In this document: positions 9,001 through 18,461 of the stretch, in pieces
Layout: each line of letters begins with the position of its first letter
Position numbering within the stretch: position 1 is the first letter of the stretch
DNA from: Acanthamoeba lenticulata
Taxonomy: Eukaryota > Discosea > Longamoebia > Acanthamoebidae
Assembly (NCBI GenBank): GCA_002179805.1
Contig: NAVB01001899.1
Span: forward strand, 1 to 24,548
Direction of reading: 5' to 3'
DNA length: 24,548 nucleotides
Position numbers and translations under genes: made by a program
The notes under the pieces: generated by a model
What the model saw: the letters and a program-made list of their open reading frames with translations, nothing else
The model's database searches: none
What the model was told of the DNA's origin: nothing

Positions 9001-12000
9001 CAAGTTGGAAACCGAGTGGATCCAGAAGGGTGAACACCTGCCCGAGGCCCAGCAGCGCAAGGAAATCCGCAAGCGGCTCAAGCAGTACTCACAAACCGTC
9101 TACAAGAAGCAAAAGGTCAAGGAGGAAGAGGAGCGGGAGGCTATCGTCTGCATGAGGGAGAACCCTTTCTATGTCGATACCGTGCGAGCTTTCCGCGACC
9201 GGCGCTACACCTACAAGAACTTCCTCAAGGTCTGGCAGGGCAAGCTCAAGACAGCCGAGAACGTATGTTCCTCTTAGTCCCTTTCGTTGTTCTTGTGTCT
9301 CGCTGTTCCTGTTCCCCACTCACTGCTTTCTTGTACAGGCACGCGCCGAAGGTGACGTTTATACGGCCAAGGGGAGGGTCATCCTCTATGACTCTCTCCA
9401 GCTGGCGCACAAGTGTATCCTCAACTCTTTCTACGGCTACGTCATGAGGCGTGGCGCCCGTTGGTACTCTATGGAAATGGCCGGCATCGGTGCGTGTGCT
9501 CTAAAAGCGCTGTTCGCCCAAGTCTAGACTTTGTGGACGATTTCGCACTTATCTTTCTCCTGTACAGTCACCCACACCGGAGCTCAGATCATCACGCAAG
9601 CGCGTCAGTCGGTCGAAAAGCTCGGCCGTCCGCTGGAGCTGGATACGGACGGTATCTGGTGCGCCCTGCCCGACCTGTTCCCGATGACCTTTGATTTCAA
9701 GACCAAGGCGGGCAAAAGGTAAGACTTGTTTCTGCTCCACCACCCGCCTAGAACGCACAGCAGCTGAGCCTTGTACATTTCCTTCAACAGCCACATTTTC
9801 ATGTACCCCTGCACGATGCTCAACAAGTTGGTGGCCGATCATTTCACGAACCAGCAATACCACATCACTGATCCCGATAACCCCGAGCACATCGAAATCA
9901 AGAAGGAATGTTCCGTCCTCTTCGAGGGCGATGGCCCCTACAAGGTCCGTGCCTCTTCTGCTTTGTATTTGAATGAATCCCCTCACACGCACCCTCTGCA
10001 GGCCATGATTCTGCCTGCATCCAAGGAAGAAGGAAAGCTGATCAAGAAGCGATACGCCGTGTTCGACAAGTTCGACAGGCTCGTGGAACTCAAGGGTAAT
10101 CGCCTTTTTCCGCTCTTCTTTTGTGCCTCATGATAATGAGGTACCACCGAGCTTGGCTCAACTGACGAGCGGTCTGCAGGGTTCGAGGTGAAGCGCCGTG
10201 GTGAGCTCCGGCTGATCAAGGTGTTCCAGGCTGAGGTGTTCGAGAAGTTCCTCGAGGGTAAGACCCTCGAGGAGTGCTACGCGGCTGTCGGCAAAGTGGC
10301 CAACGACTACCTTGATCTCCTCTACAACCAAGGCTCCAAGCTGCCTGATGAGGAGCTGCTCGATCTTATCTCAGAGAGGTGTGCCTCCCTTCCTTCTTCT
10401 GAGAAGGTATTGGACTAACACCCACTTGTGGTCGGCAGCCGCAACATGTCCAAGACCCTGGAGGAGTATGGCACGCAGAAGTCGACCTCCATCACCACTG
10501 CCAAGCGCCTGGGCGAGTTCCTGGGCCTTGAGATGGTTCAGGAGAAGGGCATTACCTGTAAATACATCATTGCCAAGGTGCGATTCCCAAGCTTCATCTT
10601 CTGAGCGGGACACAGATTTTACAACTCTCGTGGCCACACAGAAACCAGCAGGCGCGCAAGTGACAGACCGGGCTGTGCCGGTGAAGATCTTCGCCAGCGA
10701 GGTGGCCCCTGAGCGACGCCAATACTTCCTCAAGAAGTGGTGCCAGGACGAGCGCATGAGCAACTTTGCTATTCGCGATATCATTGACTGGGACTACTAC
10801 ATTGGTATGGACCTCCAATCCCCTATTAGTGATGAACCCAACTTTGACTCACCATTGCTTGGCGTATCGCACCAAAGAGCGACTTGCGGGTACGATCCAG
10901 AAGATCATCACCATCCCGGCGGCCTTGCAAAGCGTGGATAACCCGGTGCCTCGAGTCGTACACCCTGGTTGGCTCCTGCAGCAGCTCAAGGAGCACAAGC
11001 AAACGAGGATCAACAACCATTTCTTCTTCGTCAAGAAGATCGGAGGCAAGCTCCATTCCACTTTCTTGCCGATTAGACGCTATAGCGCTAACCACACTCG
11101 TTGCTTCTCACGACAGGTGATAAGGGGAAGGACCGCGTTGTGGGCGATATCGAAGACGGTCTGGCGCACATCGCTCAGGGCGCCGGCGACGGGGACCTGG
11201 TCCGCTTCCCGCCCAAGGCGATCGTGCGGCTGCATAAGCGAGGCCGAAACGATGATGACGAAGCGGAGGACGCGGGCGCCGATGACCAAGCCGTGCTCGC
11301 AAGCCCACAGCGAGAGCCTGAGCGCAAGAAGACCAAGCCTCGCTCGAAAGCCGATGAAGAGGAAGAAGCGCTGTTGGCTGAGGAGACCACACCCGAGCCC
11401 GACCAGAACGAGGACTACGCCGGATGGCTCCGTTGGAAGAAGAGACAATGGAAGCGCATGCGTCTCCTGCGCAAGCTGCGACGCAAGGACGGCGCCGCCC
11501 CGGTCAATCCCATCAGCAAAGGTACCAGCGCTCCTGGTAAAGATCAACCTGCGTGTGTGTAACCACATCTCCTTCGCCTTGCTTCGTGGTCCTTGTCGGC
11601 AGGCCTCGGTGGCAATTCAGTCGTATCCTACATGCGACGGCAACGGGCCGCGCTTCTGGAGGGCACCTGGGAGATCATCGAGATCCGCCCTCTCGTCCAC
11701 TCGGCGCACCACTTCCGCATGTGGTAAGTTGTTGCGGCCGCAGATCGCGCGGCGTGCTCGAGTGTGGTGTTTAGTGTCGGCTCACGATCGCGTTTGATCT
11801 CGTTCGTTAAGGGTCCTCGTTGGCGACGCGTTGCATTCGCTCACGCTTGAAGTCCCGCGGGTGTACTGCATCAACTATCGCAAAGCGCCCAGCCCTGAGG
11901 AGCTTGTACAAGCCCGCTAGACTTTTTGCCTCTCGTTGCCCCTTACTGACTGCTGTGTCTGTTGGTCCTCGCTTGCTCAATGTCGCAGCCGCCCAATGCC

Positions 12001-15000
12001 ACCAAGATGGACAAGGCCACGCTGCCCCGGAATACAGAGGTCCTGCATCTGTACCAGGTTCAGGCCACGGAGGACGAGTACCAGGGAATGCTGCTGGATA
12101 CCGAGACCCGTCACAACGTCGAGGGCATCTACGAGGTATGGAACTCGTTTAGCCTGGCCTCGTCTCTGACCGCGTCTCACGTCTTGGTTTTTGCTTCCAG
12201 ACCCAAACCCCGCAGTTGTTCCGTGCGCTGGTGCACGCCGGAGCCGTGACTCGGCTGACTCCTGCTGCGCGAAAGAACAGGCGCGGCCAAAACAGTGACA
12301 TCTTCTCCCTCCTCGAGGTACTACAAACTTAACGAGTGCTTGTTGGACAGCTTTTCACCAACCTACATGCCGCTGGCGCCGTTTTTCTTCCTCCAGTTGG
12401 AGTTTGTGCAGCCGCAGAGTGGGTTCAGCGGAACTGCACCAACGGCGCAACCCCGGCCCAACGCCCTTCAGGCCTACCTGGACAACTCGGCCGATCGGTA
12501 TCACACCATCTACTTCTACTGCAGCTTCTCAAACGACGGTAAGCGCGGAATGATCGGCATCTTCCCGTCATGGGCCGCCCCTGGTACGTCTACAATCGTT
12601 TGGTTGTTTGTTTTTCCTACGGTATTTGGCTCACGAAAGCTCTCTCTCTCTCTCTCTCTCGGCCCAGGCTCGGCGGAGGAACGCAAACACGCCCATGTAC
12701 TTGTGATTCACCCCTATTCACGGAATCTCACTGCGACAAAGGGCGTCGAGAAGCGCTTCACCGGTATGCATCTACAGCACTAGTACGTTGTAGTGACACG
12801 TGCCTAATTCGTGCTGGTGCAGACAAACTACCCGAGCGAGAGCACGATGTGCAGCGGTTCACGAGTGTGACGGAAGCGCTGCGCTCTGTCAACAGACGAT
12901 TGAAGGAGTACAAGGACCAGTCCCACAAGCCCACCGTGCTGGTACTGCACTCATCCCCTGCCTCCTTGAAGACCATGTGGTCGAATGCGTGTGTTTATCG
13001 TCGTGTAACGATGTGGTGTGGGCACAGATCACGCAAACGGCAATTGACGAAGACCGGCTCGACTCATTCTTCCCGGCCATGCGTGAGTTCCCGCGCGCCA
13101 CTATCCCCGGTAACGAGCGTGATAACAACTATCCCCCGCTGGCTTGGGAGGACTACGCCGCCGACGTACTCGTCTCGCGTTTCCGGTGCGCAGTTCACCA
13201 CACACCCGTTAGTCCCCACTGTGTCATTGCACGGCGTAGAGCATGACTGACTTCACGAGGGGCAATGACACGTGCAGGGACTCGCTGTCCTGGTGGGAGT
13301 CACAGATTGGGATGTGCAACTACGCCAATGTGCCCGTGGGCAACATGATCCCCGATTTCCCTGTTCTCGTGTCCGACATTTTGTTCGCAAGGTAAGCCAA
13401 GCCGGTCTCTTGTTGCGCTGTTCGTTGATCTTCATTCGACTAATCACCTGACACTTGCACTGATATGGACGCTAACGACAGGATGCTCAAGCGGGACAAC
13501 CAAGTGCTGTGGGCTGCAGAGCGCGAGCGGCCAGATTTTGCAGGCAAGGAGGGCGACGACAACTTCTTCGATTCCATGGCCACTGCTGATGAAATGGTGC
13601 GCACACTACACCCTATGTCTTTTTTATTTCTCCGGGGTTGATTGAAGCTCACGTTGTTTCCTCCGTTGCATGCAGCTATACCCGGAAGTGATCACACCCG
13701 ACTGCTACAGCTGCGTCTGCGCCGAGTTGGATGTTCAGTCACTGGCAATCAACACCGTGCGCGAATCCAACCGCATCCACGAGCTCGAGGGCACCGCCCC
13801 TGACAACGTCGTCAGCTTCGGCTTCACCGGCGGCGATGTACGTCAGCTCGCTAACGTCTTGGTTGACGCCCTCCTCCCTCTTTTCGCGGCTAACGTAACG
13901 ACCGCATCGCAGGTGCTCCGGGCAGACGAGACGTCGGGCTGCGGCAAGGCCTTTGCCGTGCTCAAGAACATGCTCAGCCGGTGGGCCACCGACTATGGCG
14001 CGGCGGCCGCGGCCGCGGATGGCGTTGCGGCCAACAACCACGCCGACGTGCTCATCACGCACTTTTACCGTTGGCTATCCAACACGCGGTCGCTGCTCTA
14101 CGATCCGGCTATCCACCGCTACGTGCAGCTGCTGATGCGCAAGATGTTCCTCCACCTCATCGCCCAATTCAAGCATCTGGGCGGTAAAATCGTCTACGCC
14201 ACCTTTAACAAGATCATCATCAGCACCAACAAGCCCGCCCTCGAGAGTGCAGAGCAGTACATGAACTATGTTCTTGGCCAGATACAGTGCGTCCTCTCCC
14301 TCTTTTTGACACTCTTCCTCTCTCCTCTCTCACGTATGAGAGCACATCTCACCACCGTCGCTCTACACCAGGGAGAATCCGCTGTTCACGTGGCTGGAGC
14401 TGGAGCCGCGGCGCTACTGGGCCACGCTGCTGTTCAAGGACTTGGCCAATCACGGCGGCATTCCGGCAGTGGACAAGGAAAACATGTTGCCCGTGCTCGC
14501 CCAGCCTCTCTCCGACGAGAACGGCGGAGACGCCGCCGTTCAGCAGTCGCAGTCCGAGTCGCAGTCAGGAGGTGGCGCGGACGCCGCAGAATCGATCATC
14601 TCGCACTGGAACATGGCCGAGTTTCTGCCCACCAAGCTCCAGGACCACTTCATCATCGCCATCTCCTCCTTTATCCTCGGCATTCACAAGAAGCGCGAGC
14701 TTCATTTCAAGCTCCAGAAGGCTCGCAAGACCCGTACGTCCCGAGCGCCTGCCTAATGCCGGCTTGCGTTTCATTTGGAACTCACACCAAGTGGGCGCAG
14801 TGGAAGCCGCGGAGACCAACAGCAGTGGAAAGCGGACGAACGTGCTCGATCAGCGCGTGTATTCCGAAGAGGATGAAGAAGCGTCGGAGGTGAAGGATCT
14901 TCAGCAGCTCGTCCCGCTGCGGTTCATGCAGAAGCTGTTCACGCTGGTGCAGGACATCCAGAAGATCAGCGTCGAGATCTCTGAGGACTTGAAGAAGCGG

Positions 15001-15841
15001 CGACGTGGCCGATACCACTCGTTTGCTGTGGCCAAGGCCATTGACAAACACCCGACGCTCGAGTTTGTCAAGTTCCTGTGTCACGCCATGAGCATCGACA
15101 AGACCCTCCGACCGCAGACCAGCAAGCTGCGCAAGAGCCTCCTGAAGCTGATTGGAGTGCCGCCGTTCTCTGACGAGGCTCGGTACGAGGAGCCCTGCCA
15201 GTCATTCCGCCTGCCTGTCATCTGCGCCTTCTGCTCCGCCACCCGCGACGTCGACCTCTTGCGCGACGTCGATCTCCTCCAGGGTGCGTTCAACTACTTC
15301 CCTCCCCTTCGGGAGGCTCTCAACACACAGCTCGAACTGACACTATCGTGCTGCAATCGCAGGTGATGAGGGCTGGCGCTGTCGCTTCTGCAAGCACAGC
15401 ATCGACAAGCAGGAGGTGGAAACTCGCCTGGTCTCCATCTTCCAGAAGCACTGGTACTGTGTGCCGCTTTTTGAAGAAGATGATGATAGCGGACTGTGCC
15501 GTGTATCCACGCATGAGCGCATCGTAGACTGACTCAAGGTGGGATCGATCGCACAGTCTGGCGTATCAGTTCCAGGACGTGACGTGCAAGAAGTGCTCAA
15601 CAGTCAAGGCCGACTTCATGGGCCTTCGATGCCGCAAGTGCTCCACGTCTGAGTTTGTGCCGCGCGTCTCGCCCACCCAGTTCCGACAAAGGTATGAAGC
15701 GCAACGACCTCAACTTAATGGCCTTCCCCTCTGACTCGTCTCCTCTCTCGCCACGACAGGATGCGCACCTTCCTCGACGTAGCGGAGGTGCACCAGTTTG
15801 ACTATCTGCGCAGCGCTGCTGAAGACGTTCTCTATGAGTGA
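6078..15841 (+). CDS. POLE: DNA polymerase epsilon catalytic subunit
   Basis: Leading-strand replicative polymerase with 3'-5' proofreading. Exons by hand: 6078-6163, 6224-6296, 6362-6427, 6490-6549, 6614-6706, 6779-6933, 7010-7170, 7244-7409, 7471-7732, 7810-8001, 8076-8270, 8343-8486, 8555-9262, 9339-9489, 9568-9718, 9791-9944, 10002-10095, 10180-10378, 10439-10577, 10642-10804, 10878-11045, 11117-11521, 11603-11723, 11812-11905, 11989-12135, 12201-12317, 12397-12583, 12668-12763, 12823-12941, 13028-13185, 13278-13391, 13482-13596, 13676-13837, 13913-14286, 14372-14733, 14801-15283, 15363-15453, 15557-15691, 15760-15841. All phases close, giving about 2313 aa (human 2286). Seen: Exo I FDIET (D252/E254), Exo [12 protein letters not shown] (D345), Exo III YSVSDA (D445), motif [10 protein letters not shown] (D638), motif [10 protein letters not shown], motif [10 protein letters not shown] (about D863/D865). 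The Pol-epsilon-only Cys set for the Fe-S cluster is C663, C666, C675 and C750. The inactive C-terminal polymerase half follows, then CysA (CAFC...CRFC) and CysB (CKKC...CRKC). Catalytic residues are intact, so the enzyme should be active and proofreading. Confidence 0.97.
11046..11116 (+). other. GC-AG intron in POLE
   Basis: The only reading that keeps POLE in frame here uses donor GAG|GCAAGC at 11045/11046 and acceptor cacgacag ending at 11116 (phase 1), giving ...KKIGG-DKGKDR. The one GT in the region (11030, GTCAAG) gives the wrong phase. GCAAG is the usual donor of known GC-AG introns. Confidence 0.75.
12640..12660. repeat. (CT)n tract at the 3' end of a POLE intron
   Basis: A run of about ten CT units that leads directly into the acceptor ggcccag (ending 12667), so it doubles as the polypyrimidine tract of the intron 12584-12667. 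Confidence 0.9.
15244..15279 (+). repeat. 18-bp tandem duplication inside POLE CysA
   Basis: 15244-15261 and 15262-15279 are two near-identical 18-bp units, each encoding RDVDLL, in the loop between the two Cys pairs of the CysA zinc-binding module. The frame is kept and all four cysteines remain. Confidence 0.85.
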
Positions 15842-15947
15842 GAGCAGAAACTCAACACGAACTTTCCGTTTTTCCTTTTTTGTTGGCACAAGTCTCCTTT
15901 TCTCGACCGGTCAGTTCTAGCTTAGCTCTTTGTAGACGCGTGAGACG

Positions 15948-16914
15948 ATGAGGAGGAGAGCTTGCTTTATCGCAAGAAGCTTTGGGCCCTGGCCTGCCGC
16001 TACAACGGCCGCGTCAGCGAGGCTGCAACTGCGCAGTAGCATCAAGATTGAACGTCTTTATTCGGAGCAGGTGCAGAGCCCAACCGTTCGCCTTGGTGAC
16101 ACGGCTCCCGATTTCGAGGCAGAGACCACGCAGGGGCCGATCAGTTTCCACAAGTGGAAGGAAGGCAAGTGGGCGATCCTCTTCTCGCACCCTGGAGGTA
16201 CGCAGCTTGCCTCTTGTGTAGACACGGAAACATCTCACCGAGCCTTTCATACCAAGACTTCACTCCGGTGTGCACGACTGAGCTGGGCATGGTTGCTAAG
16301 CTTCAGCAGGAGTTTGCCAAGAAGAACACCCTAGTGATTGGCCTCAGTGTCGATAACATAGTAGACCATCACGGTAACCCTTCCCCATTTTCTTCCTCTT
16401 CATTCACTTTGCCTGAACGGCTTCGAAACAGCGTGGGTGAAGGATATCAACTCGACACAGAACTGCACGGTCAACTATCCTATCATCGCAGACTCCGAAA
16501 GGAAGGTCGCCCACCTTTATGGCATGATTCACCCCAATGCGCCCCTCACTATGGCCGGCAAGTTCACCGTCCGGTCAGTCTGGCTCCTTGACCCGAGCAA
16601 CAAGGTCAGAATGACGCTAACCTACCCCGCCGCCACTGGTACATCAGCAACTGTTGTTACAGCTTGAGCTGTACTCACTAACGTTCACGGGCAAACGAAA
16701 AACAGGTCGCAACTTCAACGAGCTGATGCGTGTGCTTGATGCCATTCAACTGACAGACAATCACAAGGTGGCCACTCCGGTAAATTGGGAGCAGGGACAA
16801 GACTGCGTGGTTCTTCCCACCATCACCACCGAAGAAGCCAAGACGCTGTTCCCCAAGGGAATCAAAGTGATCACCCCTTACCTCCGGACAACTCCTCAGC
16901 CCAATCTACCGTAA
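15948..16914 (+). CDS. 1-Cys (Prx6-type) peroxiredoxin, probably mitochondrial
   Basis: Thiol peroxidase reducing hydrogen peroxide and organic or phospholipid hydroperoxides. Exons 15948-16197, 16257-16373, 16432-16638 and 16706-16914, all joined in phase 1, give 260 aa. Seen: the peroxiredoxin start motif [28 protein letters not shown] with peroxidatic C89 (preceding T86 and P87), [19 protein letters not shown] with the conserved Arg just before it in GKFTVRS, and the Prx6-type C-terminal arm [11 protein letters not shown] second Cys (in [10 protein letters not shown]) exists but does not sit where 2-Cys enzymes place the resolving Cys. The N-terminal 45 or so residues are rich in Arg, Ala and Ser with no acidic residue in the first 30, a typical mitochondrial presequence that human Prx6 (224 aa) lacks. 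It starts only 106 bp after the POLE stop on the same strand. Confidence 0.94.
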
Positions 16915-17003
16915 GACATGTTCATGCGACGTTTTATTTGGAAAATTGTGGTGGCTAGTCCACTAAACTGACGTCCTCCATCGACGCTGCAAGAGGCACA
17001 GGA
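16915..17003. other. Short convergent spacer
   Basis: About 89 bases between the peroxiredoxin stop and the stop of the minus-strand gene, AT-richer than the flanking exons. The 3' ends of both transcripts must lie here or overlap. Confidence 0.6.
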
Positions 17004-18295
17004 TCAATAAGGGTTGGTTGAGGTAGGGGGAAGAACTATACCTGACAGATTGCCGCGAACCAATTCAAGGCTACTTGGTGAAGGAGGTTGTGAGGTGGAC
17101 TTGGGTGGGGGAGTGGAGGAACTCAGCGCTCGAAATCGCTCAGATTGGTTGGCGCTTCGGATCAAACCGCGAGAGTCAGAGAATGTCCTCATAAGCTTCT
17201 GTCGCCTATTCTTCTTTTCTATCTTCTCGCGCACGTCAGGGGAGAGGGTGACCACATCCATCAAGCCTTTGCGTAGAAGGGACATGCACAATCCCAGGAA
17301 GAAATCATCCGCTTCAGCTTCCCAGTTCCTTGATCTCCACAATTCCCAGCCAACCTTGTAGGAGACTCGCATGATGTGCTGCATTCGCTTGTTGACCCCT
17401 ATCGTGATCTTGAACTGACACTTATCCAAGTGCAAGATTGTGTGGACTGTGGAAAGGACTCAGGTTGATCACAAAGGGTCCAAAGACACGAACCTTGGTT
17501 AGACTGAATAATATTCATGTCGTGCAAGTTTGCGTGAACTCGCACTAAGTCAAGAATAACTGTGGTGGGAGCTGTTTCTTGGAGGTAGGCAACTTTCAGG
17601 CTTTGCTCGGGAATAATAAGGGTGTGGTCCTTCAGCTCAAATGCACGGCTGAGCTTGGGAGGCAGTGGGTCTGTATTACAGGATGTTAGCACTCAACTGC
17701 ACCATCGGTACTTGGCTGGCACCTTTGATTGATCGGAGCACTCTATACTTGGCCATAACCTTGCCTAATCTATTCCATAACGATCTGCGTCGGTAGGTAG
17801 GTTAGAAGATGGCAAGTCTTGTTAAACCAGCACGTACATCTCCTCCACATCTTGGTAGAGGACATCAACTACTGTTTCTGTAACCTCGAAATGGAAGCTT
17901 ATTCTGCACTGGTGCTGCTGCTTGTCGGTAGCAGTGAAGAAAGCCACACCGCTTTCCTCTCCCTCAGCGCTGATTGTGAAGCCGTGCTTTGTCACAAACA
18001 ACTTACATAAAGTCTTCGGCAGAAGCGTCAGCACGGTACGGAACCTCACCCTTGTTCTCGTCAGGTACGAACCTTGATGCTTGTGTGCCCGACCTCTTTG
18101 CGCACATAAGCCCTCCAAGAGCCTCGTGCAACCAAATTCGTGTCTGCTCCGACATGGTCAATAGTGGAAGACGACCACATCTCGCTGCTCCACCCGGGGC
18201 TGGAAGCCCACAGTTTCCTCTTCTGGTTTCCTCTTCTCTTTCGAGCGGACACGGATTGCTACGTTCCGTGAAGGAATTTTAAGAATCCCTGGCAT
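17004..18295 (-). CDS. Unidentified multi-exon protein
   Basis: I do not recognise the family. The 3' exons are well supported: 17838 upward to about 18001 or 18013, 17784-17723, 17670-17494 and 17446-17004. The intron 17837-17785 is textbook (GTACGT donor, a TTCTAACC branch-like site, GACGCAG acceptor) and the phases close. The protein contains a likely beta-rich segment (GVAFFTAT, CRISFHFEV), then LSRAFELKDHTLIIPEQ and FKITIGVNKRM. A Trp-rich helix (VGWELWRSRNWE) follows, and then a basic, Ser/Pro-rich, probably disordered tail ending at the stop at 17004. The 5' half is unclear. Candidate starts are 18295 (MPGILKIPSR...), 18252, or a short form at 17756 (MAKYRVLRSIK...), the last giving 217 aa. 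GC3 is lower than in neighbouring genes. It shares a short divergent promoter with the dynamin gene. Confidence 0.5.
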
Positions 18296-18461
18296 GAAAA
18301 TTGAATTTTTTCCAGTAATTCGGCCACCAGAAAAATAAATCTGGCTTTGCCGGCATCTTACACCGAGCTCCCGTCAAATCCAACGGCTACTCGGCCGGCA
18401 CTCGCTACACACCCGCTACGCGCCCATCTTTATTTTTCTTTTCTCTCTTCCGTACGTAAGC
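18296..18461. promoter_or_regulatory. Putative divergent promoter, unknown gene / dynamin
   Basis: About 166 bp between the furthest-upstream candidate start of the minus-strand gene and the dynamin ATG. It includes an AT-rich block (about 18296-18345) and a T/C-rich tract (about 18427-18450) just before the dynamin start codon. No E2F-like motif was seen. Confidence 0.45.

Noticed and set aside
12942..13027. Extra POLE coding sequence ([14 protein letters not shown]) read through after residue ...PTVL
   Set aside because: Splicing at GTACTG (12942) to 13028 gives a gap-free match to the conserved Pol epsilon segment; reading on gives no in-phase donor of normal intron length.
14000..14036. 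GC-rich alternating GCGGCC run in POLE
   Set aside because: It simply encodes a short poly-Ala loop in the inactive C-terminal polymerase half; nothing structural needed.
17822..18252. Mediator subunit MED18-like protein on the minus strand
   Set aside because: One frame has a faint resemblance to MED18 (HVG, then a helix and HGF...GVAFF), but it is too short, lacks the C-terminal part, and competes with another frame and a strong intron that joins it to downstream exons.
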